This document shows, one piece after another, positions 40,801 to 47,995 of a stretch of DNA of 64,000 nucleotides. Source of the stretch: Protula sp. h YS-2021 (Eukaryota > Annelida > Polychaeta > Sabellida > Serpulidae). Numbering within the stretch: position 1 is the first letter of the stretch; each line of letters starts with the position of its first letter. A model generated the notes under the pieces. It saw nothing but the letters and a program-made list of their open reading frames with translations. It ran no database searches and was not told the DNA's origin. The position numbers and the translations under genes are program-made. The DNA lies in contig OX457029.1 of assembly GCA_949752745.1 (NCBI GenBank), positions 43,572,500 to 43,636,499 of the forward strand, read 5' to 3'.

Positions 40801-43800
40801 AATCCTTTAAACATCAGAATGAGTCTGTTCTCACAACGGCGCTATGATACGGATGTTAGGTCAAGTTGCTTCAAACAGGGTTCGTGCGGAATTTTCTTGG
40901 GCAAATTCCAGGAGTTTCCAGGAATTTTAGACCCAATTTCCAGGAGTTTTCCAGGAGATTTCATAACTTTTCCAGATTTTTTAGTGATTCTCATTCTATG
41001 CCACGATTATTTGGTAGCCGCTGAGGACCCATGCTGAATCGTTGCCACAGAATACACAGCCAACAAGTACGCTGGCTCCTCTAATGCCTTTAAACAATCA
41101 CAGAATTCTATAATTAATAAGTGTGTCCAAGGACAAAGTCCCAGCTTACGAAAAGCGTTAAGACCAATTCCAGCGTTCATTTCGGATCAGTGCGCATGGT
41201 TACTCAGATTGTATTGATGTGCGGTTATTATTTCGGACCACACAACATGTTTATTTAACTTGCGTCGATGCGCGGTTCGCATTTCGGACTACTGCGCATA
41301 TTTATTGAACTTCCGCTGACGAGCGGTTCAGATTTTCGGCCAGTGTGCTTTTTTTACCTAGCTTGCGTTGATGCCCGGTTCGCATTTCAGGCCAGTGCGC
41401 ATGTTTAATTAAGTTGCGTTGATGCATGGTACTTATTTTAGACCAGTGCGCATGTTTATGTAACTTCCGTTAATGCGCGGTTCGCATTTGGGTCAAGTGC
41501 GAATGTTTATTTAACTTGTGTTGATACGGGCTGCCTATTCTGGACAAGTGCCCAGGTTTATTTAATTTGCGTTGATGCGTAGTTCTTATTTAAGACCAGT
41601 GCGCATGTTGATTTAGCTTGTGCTGATGCGCATTTCGCATTTTGGCCCAACGCGGAAGCTTGGTTATCCCCTGATCCCCTGATCGACTCAAAAAGCACAA
41701 GCCCTATTCAAGAGCCCCTAAGCATGCCTCACACCCATAATAAATGATATTGGATCGAAACTGTAGCAGAAGATGCATTCTGAGCTATTTTCTTCAAAAA
41801 TTGTCTGATCTATTAAAAAGCAAAAGCTCTATACACGACCTCTTAGGGGTGTCTCATACCAAAAATGAACGACATCGGATCAAAAAGGTAGGAGAAACAT
41901 TTTAAAATTTTTTTCTTCAAAAAAATTCCCCGAAACTTCAAAAATCACCCGATTGACTAAAAAAGCACAAGCCATACGCATGAACCCTTAGGGATGCCTC
42001 ATACCAAAAATAAATGACATCGGATCAAAACTGTAGGAGGAGATGCATTTTGAAACAAAGTTTATTGAATAAACAACTAACTAACGGACGCCATCCGCAA
42101 ACCGATAGGAATACCGCAGCTTACGTATAACGTAAGCTGGGCTAATAAGGGCATGCACGTGATTCTTTCGTAAATGTGTGGAGCATGTTCATTTACAGTC
42201 ACACCCCTCACAAAGACCTAGCCACGTAGACTCGACATAAACGCCATTTATGAAATGCACTACAGCATACTTCTACTTATTCATAAATTACTCAAATATA
42301 GATCAACAAAATAGCAAGAGATTTGAAAGGTAGGGGTCATGCCATATTTTTTATGTAACAGAAGTATTGAAGTATTTGTTTAGGTGCCACGTATTCAGTG
42401 TTCGAATAAGGAAATCCAATGCGCAAAATAAAGAAAACTAGACTGGCCAGTGTTTTTGTTAAAACAAAAACGGATGTCTCCCCCGCCCCCCCCCCCCCAA
42501 TCAGTCACGTGGGAAAAAATTCCTTGCTTAAAAGTACAACAATGGTGAGCCCAAAAAATTTAAAAATCGTCAAAAATACATTTTTACAGTAAATGAAGAA
42601 AAACTTCGCAGAAAACATTTGCACTATATTAGGGTTCTTCTTACCACGTTTCAGCCCAATCGAACAAACAGTTTCGAAGATATGGCCAAAAAACTTAAAA
42701 ATAAAAAATTAAAACAATGGCCAAAAATACATTTTCAACGAAAATGAAGAAAAACTTCGCAATAAACATTTGCACTATATGTGGGTTCTTCTCGCCATGT
42801 TTCAGCCTAATCCAACAACCTGTTTCGGAGATATCGAATATGGCCAAAAAAGTTAAAAATCAAAAATTCGCCAAAAATACCTTTTCAATGGAAATGAAGA
42901 AAAACTTTGCAGTATACATTTGCGCTATATGTGTGTTCTTCTTGTGACGTCTGAGCCTTATGCAATGAACTGTTTTGGAGATATAGCCTGCCAAAATGAA
43001 AAAAAAATGCACGAACCGCCCCCCCCCCTCCCCCTATGTTCAAAAATTTTCCAAAAATAGAATTTTTGAAGGAACGAAAAAAATTACACGGGCATCAGCT
43101 AGACATGTACCTCAATACGTGTGTATGTTTTGAGAAAAATCGACCCATTAATTTCATAAGAACTCACTGCGGACAGATGGACGGACACACCAAATGCTAT
43201 ACATGTCTCCCTTAGGGGGGGGGGACATATAATTACGCTGTAACCCAGAGCATTCAAGATAACAATTCCGAACTTGAAATGTATCACGATCATAACGGAC
43301 ATGGCAATATTTATCTTTATTGCCAGAAGTTCATATGAAAGTGTCTACGATCTACCAAACTCTGATAAATAGGACAAATAGAAAAATCATCCTGTTTTTA
43401 TATAATTATATCAAAATCTGGATATGCATATGAATAAGAAAATACAAATTAATTATGATTTCATTTCCAGGAGTTTCCCAGGAGTCTTGATGGAATTCCA
43501 GGAGTTTTCCAGGAGGTTTTGTAACCATTTCCAATTTCCAGGAGATTTCCAGGTTTTCCAGGAGGCGCACGGACCCTGTTCAAAACTGAGGTCACAGATC
43601 TGTAGTTGGAGGTAATGGATTTAGCTGAGCGTTTCTGTACTCGTAGACGAGTTCGATTTTATTCCATCTTTATCCCACACTGAGAACGTGAAACGAGGAA
43701 GTCAATACGAGTAATCCAGTCTGGACACTGAGCACTGTGAGTAAACGTACGTACAAGGTTTGTAAATTTTAACTGAAATTTCAGCGAAACACTTACACTG

Positions 43801-44081
43801 CTTTCTTCTTTTCCCGACCAATGCAAAAGAGCTTGGTTGTGAGTGATATCAGTGAATTCATGTTGAACAATGTCCGGTTTTTTCGTGTCGTCGCCAGTAT
43901 CGCGAGTTCTCCTTGATTTAGAAACTGTTCCATCTAGTGGTTGGACATCACCTCGGAAAATATTATTTGACACCATGCGAAAGTTGTCTGATTTATCTGT
44001 TATTGGATCAAACACTCGTCCTGTGCACAGATGTGCAAATAAAGCTAAGAAAAAAACTCCCACTAAACTGTTTGTTGACAT
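9845..44081 (-). CDS. SORCS: SorCS-like VPS10-domain receptor, complete, 23 coding exons
   Basis: Coding exons: 44081-43797, 37685-37624, 24606-24510, 23306-23145, 22549-22417, 22154-22042, 21614-21525, 21302-21132, 20874-20734, 20403-20298, 19785-19614, 19320-19213, 18963-18849, 18401-18265, 17670-17560, 17293-17122, 13291-13108, 12683-12541, 12283-12142, 11452-11340, 10917-10677, 10434-10314, 10076-9845. All junctions are GT/AG and phases agree, giving 3351 bp and 1116 residues. Domains: signal peptide 1-21; propeptide with RRTR at 57-60; VPS10 propeller from about 75 (THNQALLHWSGKEESS) through TMITFDQGGMWK and SRDGGMTW; ten-cysteine module with QEEDFECDYGYSRKGDVC, about 550-700; PKD repeats with TWQFGDG (about 734-740) and VWDFGDG (about 828-834); a membrane segment near 1015-1038; a short tail. 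Sortilin lacks PKD domains and SorLA is far longer, so SorCS fits best. Family members are type I sorting and signalling receptors of the secretory and endosomal pathway. The ligand is unknown here. Confidence 0.93.
10314..10434 (-). CDS. SORCS: SorCS exon 22: transmembrane segment
   Basis: Encodes PDRTVHNASDKNLT, then the hydrophobic helix ALYVCLPIALVVTALVIGLV followed by VFYYRR at the cytosolic edge. The NAS sequon sits just outside the membrane. Charge order (positive residues after the helix) predicts type I topology. The exon enters in phase 1 and leaves in phase 2, with AG joining to G to give Arg. Confidence 0.9.
11272..11321. repeat. (TTA)n microsatellite
   Basis: About 16 uninterrupted ATT triplets in SorCS intron 20, close to the exon at 11340. 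Confidence 0.97.
12491..12512. repeat. (GA)n microsatellite
   Basis: About ten GA dinucleotides, 30 bp past the donor of the second PKD exon; on the gene strand it is a pyrimidine tract. Confidence 0.95.
12541..13291 (-). CDS. SORCS: SorCS exons 17-18: PKD repeat region
   Basis: Exon 17 (13291-13108) encodes YTWQFGDGHEAKELTYAEA and VTVTASNSKGKVTEHTRV, a full PKD fold. Exon 18 (12683-12541) opens the second PKD with VGVPVKFKAYTLFSGEFEA and ends at VWDFGDG. Exon 19 (12283-12142) finishes it with YTCTVMASNAIS. WxFGDG and VTVxASN are the PKD hallmarks. Two tandem PKD units between the cysteine module and the membrane-proximal region favour SorCS over other VPS10 receptors. Confidence 0.9.
13385..13775. 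mobile_element. Probable MITE with GGGGGCCAT ends
   Basis: Left words ACTGGGGGCCATTTTTAAA (about 13417) face an inverted AAATGGCCCCCACGCAAAAAT (about 13677), and further GGGGGCCAT words occur at 13721 and 13750. The arms are short and imperfect. No coding content. It lies in SorCS intron 16. Confidence 0.45.
13895..15120. repeat. Tandem repeat of ~150-190 bp, three units, one interrupted
   Basis: Units share GCCATTTTGGCAATTTTTxG, then AAAATAACACGACGTTxCAC, then ACTTCAATATATAT and TTTCACTGTxCAAGGTxGC, at about 13910, 14078 and 15055. The middle unit is split by the 800-bp element at 14137-14936. Confidence 0.7.
14137..14936. mobile_element. Pogo/Tigger-like MITE, 800 bp, TA target duplication
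   Basis: The ends are CAGTGGAACCCGCTTATCTC and, inverted, CAGTGGAACCCACTTATCTC, with one mismatch over 23 bp. TA flanks both sides (14135-14136 and 14937-14938). CAGTGGAACC ends with TA duplication fit the pogo/Tigger group of Tc1/mariner elements (family knowledge). TTCGAGATAxCCGA words repeat inside both ends. The short AT-rich open frames inside show no transposase motif. Confidence 0.85.
15130..15300. repeat. Palindromic CAGCGGCTTTGTAAAG repeat
   Basis: The block opens with ACAGCGGATCTGTCAAAT and carries alternating sense and antisense copies of CAGCGGCTTTGTAAAGCCGC, each a near-perfect palindrome, then TTTGACAATTCCGCTGAAAT. It shares its terminus with the foldback element at 1440-2580. 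Confidence 0.75.
15570..16520. mobile_element. Remnant of a DNA transposon with BED-type zinc-finger fragment
   Basis: On the minus strand 15992-15798 encodes CRVCGSISKK, AQCLICDGIYSNKGLSTSTV and a DGKH ending, with Cys-Cys and STS spacing like a BED finger from hAT-type transposases (family knowledge). No catalytic part follows. ACTCGGTxT and GCGGGACTCG words occur on both sides (15590-15730 and 16450-16505). The original boundaries are unclear. Confidence 0.45.
16590..16745. repeat. Short tandem repeat based on ACTCGGCCCATTAC
   Basis: ACTCGGCCC or ACTCGGTCC words recur at about 16625, 16640, 16661, 16678, 16701 and 16720. Purely repetitive, in SorCS intron 16. Confidence 0.6.
19075..19119. 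repeat. (TTA)n microsatellite
   Basis: About 15 ATT triplets within SorCS intron 12. Confidence 0.97.
20545..20594. repeat. Pyrimidine tract, (CTTT)n plus poly-T
   Basis: CTTT repeats (20550-20568) run into about 26 thymines. Seen directly; located in SorCS intron 9. Confidence 0.9.
22417..22549 (-). CDS. SORCS: SorCS exon 5 with duplicated acceptor region
   Basis: Encodes VYVSTDMCQQWRLVSKNVNS and EPGVLHIEVRDLSS, a propeller blade with an Asp-box-like start. It follows exon 4 in phase 0 and leaves in phase 1. The acceptor ACAG and the first 22 coding bases are part of a tandemly repeated 66-67-bp unit (22529-22725), so two decoy copies of the acceptor and exon start lie upstream. Only the copy at 22549 continues into the rest of the exon. 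Confidence 0.9.
22529..22727. repeat. 66-67-bp tandem repeat, about three copies, covering a 3' splice site
   Basis: The phrase CATATCAGTGGATACATAAA followed by CCTGTGGCGGTGGC and an AC-rich spacer begins at 22529, 22596 and 22662. Copies are nearly identical apart from the length of the CA/poly-A part. Confidence 0.95.
24745..25135. repeat. Two-copy ~195-bp tandem repeat with GACAGACGGACAGAC end
   Basis: CCATACCCAGGTGCACAACT at 24809 and CTATACCCAGGGGCACAACT at 24981 start matching stretches that share TATATTCTTTCCCTA, GCAAGGTTTAAATG and GCACAAAAGAC. The second copy runs into GACAGACGGACAGAC and ends ACTAATAAAAG. In SorCS intron 2. Confidence 0.75.
25560..25960. repeat. Interspersed repeat, also present at 56080-56275
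   Basis: The part from 25770 (CGCAACCTCAAATCGACGTT) through GGGATATAACATGTCAAA and TTTCGCCACTC is matched at 56080-56275 with substitutions. The part before 25770 holds GTTGCG and CAACGTT words. No gene features. Confidence 0.65.
26455..26520. repeat. (AT)n microsatellite
   Basis: About 32 AT dinucleotides in SorCS intron 2. Confidence 0.98.
26595..26690 (-). repeat. tRNA-like SINE head
   Basis: The minus strand carries GTCGGTAGCGCGTTGG (A-box-like), CCGATAATCACAAG (anticodon-arm-like) and GTTCAAGTCCCATCC (B-box-like), about 26660-26605. Arm pairing is poor and no clean acceptor stem forms. Best read as a tRNA-derived SINE piece; a degenerate tRNA pseudogene is the alternative. Confidence 0.5.
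27640..27955. repeat. ~55-60-bp tandem repeat, about five copies
   Basis: Units share the phrase CAGTGCGCATxTTTATxTAA and then CTTGCGTTGATGCGCGGTTC. The same unit forms a longer run at 41180-41660. Confidence 0.85.
27960..32915. repeat. 114-bp satellite array, about 43 copies, with higher-order structure
   Basis: Unit words, in order: TTATCGCCCA, ATxTTCCCTATTATCGCCCA, CCCGAAAAATATCA, TATTTTCGGGTC, TAGAATTGATTCCTGCACTT, TTAAAGCGAAAATTACAA, CTTTCTTGCAT. The unit is exactly 38 codons long and few stops arise, so long open frames of up to 374 codons exist in two plus frames and one minus frame. These are artefacts. Each unit has a hairpin, CCCGAAAA(A)TAT / ATATTTTCGGG. A four-unit block of about 456 bp is duplicated nearly exactly (around 28464-28900 and 28920-29356). 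Variant units with CCCGTAAAATATCACATTGA recur at irregular multiples. Indels appear near 29716, 30130, 31060 and 32450. Confidence 0.95.
32916..34012. repeat. ~335-bp tandem repeat, three copies
   Basis: GCAAACTTxGAAGCTCAGTA begins matching stretches at about 33049, 33388 and 33720; each continues with TTCGGAATCTTCCGATGAAA and GAGGGACTAGATAG. TCGGAATCTTCCGA is a small palindrome. The third copy runs into CGGACGGACGGACAGACGG at 34015. Confidence 0.9.
34070..34095 (+). repeat. Terminus-like hairpin plus CTAA
   Basis: GTTGGCT / AGCCAAC with loop AAAA is followed by TGGG and CTAA, the layout seen at 34838-34868 and 42117-42145. It probably marks an element end. Confidence 0.6.
34100..34745. repeat. 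~147-bp tandem repeat, 4.3 copies
   Basis: ACATCGGxTCAAAAxTGTAG starts at about 34103, 34249, 34394, 34549 and 34695. Units share CGATCGACTAxAAAAGCACA then AGCCGTATGCACGAC. The same unit occurs about two and a half times at 41680-42055. Confidence 0.92.
34752..34807. repeat. (AACT)n microsatellite
   Basis: About 13 AACT units just before the GACGGAC-like linker of the large element; only about three remain at the matching place of the smaller copy (42072-42085). Confidence 0.96.
34870..35622. repeat. Degenerate ~170-bp tandem repeat with terminus-like hairpin
   Basis: Phrases AGGxGxAGCATTTTAAA, CCAGGTGGxG(G)A and ACATCCxTGCGTAA recur about every 170-180 bp. The block ends with CCGAC / GTCGG (35598-35610), CCGGG and TTAA. 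It lies inside the right hAT-like end. Confidence 0.55.
35971..37236. mobile_element. Family B element: GTCCCCCGCCGG inverted ends, ~160-bp core repeats
   Basis: GTCCCCCGCCGG at 35971-35982 is perfectly inverted at 37225-37236. Between them seven copies of a ~160-bp unit start with an ACTCAxxTGxTCAAxGA-like phrase at about 36070, 36233, 36386, 36549, 36717, 36871 and 37040. GACAGACGGACAGACAGAC-like sequence (about 37190-37207) precedes the right end, and CTAATAAAAG follows it. Short open frames inside repeat with the unit and are not genes. Confidence 0.75.
37237..37580. repeat. Further end-like repeat beside family B
   Basis: Contains a unit resembling the 34870-35622 repeat (AATCGGxCCxxAAxTGTAGG, GTAGCATTTT) and closes with AATAGTCAACTAGGCTGAAT. 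It may be a decayed element end 45 bp from SorCS exon 2. Confidence 0.35.
37624..37685 (-). CDS. SORCS: SorCS exon 2 (62 bp) isolated among repeats
   Basis: After a long T-rich tract and AG at 37687-37686 the exon reads VMFMLTRETKGFSVASSTLY plus AG, then GTACTC. It joins exon 1 (HWSGKEESS, phase 0) and exon 3 (STNYGFNYS, entering with one base that completes Arg), forming the first propeller strands. In SorCS proteins this region reads HWSGxxSSVIxxLT...SxLxRSxDYG (family knowledge). Nearest neighbours are 6.1 kb upstream and 13.0 kb downstream, both in repeat DNA, so automated annotation may miss it. Confidence 0.9.
37845..39895. repeat. Inverted clusters of TTGTCA / TGACAA words
   Basis: Left cluster 37850-38030 and 38445-38510: TGTCA or CGTCA recurs every 10-12 bp. 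Right cluster 39460-39895: the complements TGACA and TGACGA recur at similar spacing, with a few TGTCA words. The middle, 38515-39455, is ordinary AT-rich sequence with a G14 run at 38919-38936. It may be the arms of an old foldback element. In SorCS intron 1. Confidence 0.55.
39896..40875. other. SorCS intron 1, nothing recognised
   Basis: Short open frames on both strands lack domains and splice context. I see no structured repeat here. Confidence 0.3.
41121..42145. mobile_element. Helitron/HINE-like element, small copy of family A
   Basis: Left end TGTCCAAGGACAAAGTCCCA then GCTTACG matches 27451-27477. A 55-bp unit is repeated about nine times (41180-41660), followed by about two and a half copies of the 147-bp unit (41680-42055), a short AACT run, CTAACGGACGCC and the hairpin CAGCTTACGT / ACGTAAGCTG (loop ATA), then GG and CTAATAAGG. 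The 114-bp and 335-bp arrays of the large copy are absent. Confidence 0.75.
42436..43230. mobile_element. Family C element, copy 1
   Basis: Starts AACTAGACTGGCCAGTGTTT, with TGTCTCCCCC at 42475 and an inverted GGGGGGGACATA near 43217-43228. The core has two to three units of about 145 bp sharing GAAGAAAAACTTCGCA, AACATTTGCACTATAT and TGTTTCGGAGATAT. GCGGACAGATGGACGGACAC precedes the right end. The poly-C and poly-G runs at 42481-42497 and 43214-43223 make the exact sequence doubtful. Confidence 0.7.
43797..44081 (-). CDS. SORCS: SorCS exon 1: signal peptide, propeptide, first propeller residues
   Basis: Starts at MSTNSLVGVFFLALFAHLCT. The upstream in-frame ATG at 44135 would add 18 polar residues before the signal sequence, so the internal ATG at 44081 is preferred. 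The propeptide ends at KSRRTR (55-60), a furin-type site; VPS10 propeptides usually block ligand binding until cut (family knowledge). The exon closes with THNQALLHWSGKEESS before GTAAGT in phase 0. Confidence 0.88.
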
Positions 44082-44135
44082 TTTGTTGTATTTGCCATAA
44101 GACGGTTCTGCATTTGCGACAATGAGGATAACCAT

Positions 44136-45800
44136 GTCACTGCTAGACTGGCAAGCGTAGTTCTGCTCTCAGGTGGCTATGGGAACTTGCCCAGTGTGCC
44201 AGACAAAAGAAAAACATAAAATTGTGCGAAGTCAATTATGTAAGAAGCACAAGTTTAAAGCGTGTTTCTATCTGTACATTTAGTGGGGCGTATAGTTTTT
44301 AAATATGGCGCCAAACGAAATTCAGACTCCAGCCATCTGAACCAAAAAAAAAAAAGGTGCTGCTTCCGAACTGAGCATGAGAAACAATGAGTATGAGTAT
44401 TGTATCCTGTAACTTCTGGAAATGATTTACTTGTTAAACACGAATAAAACACAGCAGCTGAAGTCATCTCAATAATATACGTCATTTGCAATGCGATAGT
44501 AACAAAGAACTGTCATGCAATTTGCATTTGCTCCGGAAAACGTTACCTTCGATGTAAATATATGTGGCTAAAATATTGCATGAAGTACAGTTTTAAACAT
44601 ATCTCAAAAAACACCGCTGCTAGTATCAGATCTGCGTGGTTGAAGGACAAATAGTAAAAGTCTCGCTCACAAACAAAGTTCTAATCTAAAATGTTTCTGC
44701 GAAAAACGTATATTTCTCAAGTCTATAAGCTTGGGGTTATATAGTAGTGGTAACGAATATGTTTTACTTTTAAAGAGTTTTAAGATATATACCTATGGCA
44801 TGTAACCTACTAACAAACGGAATTGTCCATTTAAGAAATTCAAATTTTGTAACTTTATCACTTGAAGGATTTGAGACAAAACATGAGAAGTGAAATAAAA
44901 ATTTTCCTTGACACATAAGTTTTCATCAAGAATTTATATCTAATAAATTTTAACATCCTGTAGAGTCAGCAATAAAAAATAAACAAAATATGGGCTGAAT
45001 CATTTTTGGGGCGGAATCACTCAAAAAAGATTTAGTCACTTTTGAGTGCAATTTCATATCATCGGGCAAAAATGACAATACAGGAAAAAATAGAAACAAC
45101 CAATACATGCTATGTAATAAATTTAACAATTTAGTGAAAGGATACACAATCTGTTCCTGTTATAAACGGTTTGGCATGGGAAGACACTCGAACGTTAAGG
45201 CAAACACACCACGCTACCCTTCGCAATCCTGTCTTTAGAAGAAACGTTTTGCTCTCATTTCAGTATGATTTCGTATGATTATTGGTTTTAATTATAATTT
45301 TTAAAATCTTGGATTGTAGGCTGCAAGCATCACTTCGGGTTTTTCAAAGTGTCAACGTTGGTTATCGCAATCCATGATAAAAATTTTACGCGGCATTAAC
45401 GCAAATATAAACGTTGAATTGAACGAGTTTCACCAATTCCGGTGTTTTTAATGCATTGTCATGCAAATTGCTAATCAGCGTCAGTGCAGTGTTAATCATC
45501 TGACCGAGCCATTCCGAACCTATCGCTATCTGACAGAACGAAATTTTTAATCGTTCACACTTTTTTAATTACGACGGATAAAATTTTTATTCCTTTTGTT
45601 TGTTTTATGGATGACGGTTTGCTGACTTTGTTGACATGCACGTCGTAGTTTGGGTTTTGTCAAATTGGCTCTCGTTCGGTAAATGTTTGCCTGCCAACAA
45701 GCACTGTAGTGCGGGTTACAGGTAATTTACAGTGATGTTATTTGTGAGCAATTTCCTTAGATATCCTGTCTCGAGGGCTTTTATCCGTCGTAACGAGTTT
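44136..45800. other. Upstream of SorCS, nothing recognised
   Basis: AT-rich sequence with no supported exon or repeat. A promoter is expected here, but no TATA box or other core motif stands out. Confidence 0.3.
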
Positions 45801-46485
45801 ATACAACGATAACTGTGTTATTACACACTTATGTGATGTTTTGCTTTAGAATAATAGCTTTTCATATACTCTTGTGCCACTGCTACTCCAGTCCTTCCTA
45901 TCCAATGTTTTGCGATTTGACTATGGAAACCAACGTCGTCGAAGGGGAAGTTATTACTCCATGCCAGTGTCGTATCAGACCATTCTCGATTGTCAGTGCC
46001 TCTGTCACCGCCTGTTACGACCACCACTCAACCGCCGCTTGCACCGCGTGTGTCAACGCCTACTCCAGTCGGGTATCAGGCCTCGCGTGCGTTATGGCTC
46101 ATTAGAATTTAAGGCCGCTTCACCCCGTTCGTACACCTACTTTATCAGTTGCGGACAGTGTAATGATAAGATGCGTCGATCTCCAATTTTGCTGCTTTGG
46201 ATTTTTCTTTCAGAGTTAGTAACGAGTTCGTAGTAAAGAAATCACCCTCACCGGCGTTATTAATATCAGACACTACAGTAATCTAACCGTCTTTTTAACA
46301 TCAAAGCCTCGACATAGCATTCAGGTGAAAGACTGTTTCAAATCCAGTCTGACGTACCCCTGTAGCATGGTTGCCAAACATTAACCTGAAATGGAGTGTG
46401 CCATTAACCGAAACAGATTGTAGATACTTGGAGGAGATTAAGTAAGAGACTGCGTATTCTCTCCTTTAGATGCCGTTTTCAAGCA

Positions 46486-47560
46486 TTGCCAAGAGTCTTC
46501 GATTCTAACACCAACTTTGACCTTAAGTCCGACTCAGTAGTAGCAGCCTCGTCGGACTTATTTACACTGAATACTTATTCACTGACGTCGTTGGTTGTGA
46601 TCCGACTCTGCCACACTCAAACATTAGCACCGAAGATGCATCCAATTTCCGTTTTGTACACAGACGGGCAGTCAGAGCTCTTTATTCCTGCAATGCTGAA
46701 GGAAGCTATCTATGCAAGATGGGTCGTCACAGGACGCGCTCACGAGGAATGTGTTGGCACCGCAGCAGTATTGACTCAGACAGCGCAAGCAGAGTATGTC
46801 GACGATTTTTGCCGCCAAGAAGCAACCCTTGTCGTCGGCGATCTCCATTCTTCAAATAAAAAATTGAAAGTGGACTAGAAAAAGATGGCTGCTTTCTCTA
46901 AGCCAAGGTAGCAGCCGATTAAAGTACCCGCTATAGACTGCACATCAATCTCGTCGAGATACTTCAAATTCCTTTCAGATCTGGTTCACTCGGTTGAGCA
47001 AATTAAAACCATTGCTCGCAGTAGGAAGACTAAAAAAATATTGGCAAGCCTGGTTAACACTCAGGACTCCCACAAAGGCAGTTCGCTGGTTGCAAAGAAG
47101 ATATCCATCACCTTTTGCGACGGACCGCACAGGTCAATAAATTCTTCTCCCTGAGTTCAAGCTTCCCGATCCTTCTCTAGTCACGTCGTGCCAGCATCAG
47201 CCAGACAATCAACTCACGTTAAAAGGATTATTCGAGAACGGTTGCGTCTCACCTGTACAAAAATGTCACACTAGGTCGGGCATGTGAGCCATCTTGGTGG
47301 ATCTTTCGGATGCTTATCGTGATATTCCCAAACCCCCTCGTCTCGATCTGTACTTCAAAATAGGGAACGTGTTTGTTGTTTGTTTCTCATACTCCCATTC
47401 GGGTTGTCTACAGCACTATTTGTGTATACATGGGTCATGAAGGTAATCAAGTGCTGAGGAACAAAGGTGGGGCTACTTATATTTTATTATCTCAACGACT
47501 GTTCAACAGAGACAAAGATATTCTTCTATTTCAATTGGTCATGTTACTCAAATAGGGCAT
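46486..47560 (+). pseudogene. Decayed DIRS/Ngaro-like retrotransposon, reverse transcriptase region
   Basis: At 47010-47140 one frame reads GRLKKYWQAWLTLRTPTKAV then RWLQRRYPSPFAT, the linker that precedes the RT in DIRS-type elements. At 47291-47395 ILVDLSDAYRDIPKPPRLDL carries the first catalytic Asp block (DLxDAYxxIP). At about 47413-47520 VYTWVMKVIK, a stop, then GLLIFYYLNDCS matches the LLIYLDD block, with YLDD changed to YLND. Stops and frameshifts throughout make this a pseudogene. The 46486-46878 frame may be the upstream gag-like part, but I do not recognise it. Tyrosine recombinase and methyltransferase parts are not visible. Confidence 0.65.
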
Positions 47561-47995
47561 TTCACCAGATATAATTTCTCTGGGACCATCTGAGCTTTAT
47601 ACAGGGCTTTTCTCACTCAGTCAGCGGTGTTACCGAGTCTGATTATTCGTCTACTTTTCACATCCAAGGCCTCAGTTGTCTCTTGCGGATTCCCTCATGA
47701 GTATGTTGGTGGTATGAGGGTGAGAGGGCACCCTTGCCATGCGATGGGTCGCACACGGACTTGGGGGGGGGGGGTCGTCTGTACTGTGGCCGGAACATGC
47801 TTGCGAAGCTACGGGATGGGCCTGGTGAATGGCTTTTTAATCGCTTGTCTGATCTGTGATAACTCAGTTGAGACATATAGTGCATTCTATGTTCATCTCT
47901 AATGGTGTGCCAGTGTGTGATTTGTTGCATGTTGCTGTTGAACCTCGTCAAACACTTTTATTAAGCACTATTTGAGACAATGCACAACCCTTACT

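Larger units (their letters stand above)
40876..43578. mobile_element. TIR element with 6-bp target duplication, carrying nested elements
   Basis: CAGGGTTCGTGCG at 40876 faces CGCACGGACCCTG ending at 43578 (one mismatch over 13 bp). TTCAAA flanks both sides directly (40870-40875 and 43579-43584). Both ends also carry CCAGGAGTTTxCCAGGA words in the same orientation. The interior holds a family A element (41121-42145) and a family C element (42436-43230). CAGGG-type ends recall hAT elements, but those duplicate 8 bp, so the superfamily is open. No transposase is visible. Confidence 0.75.
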
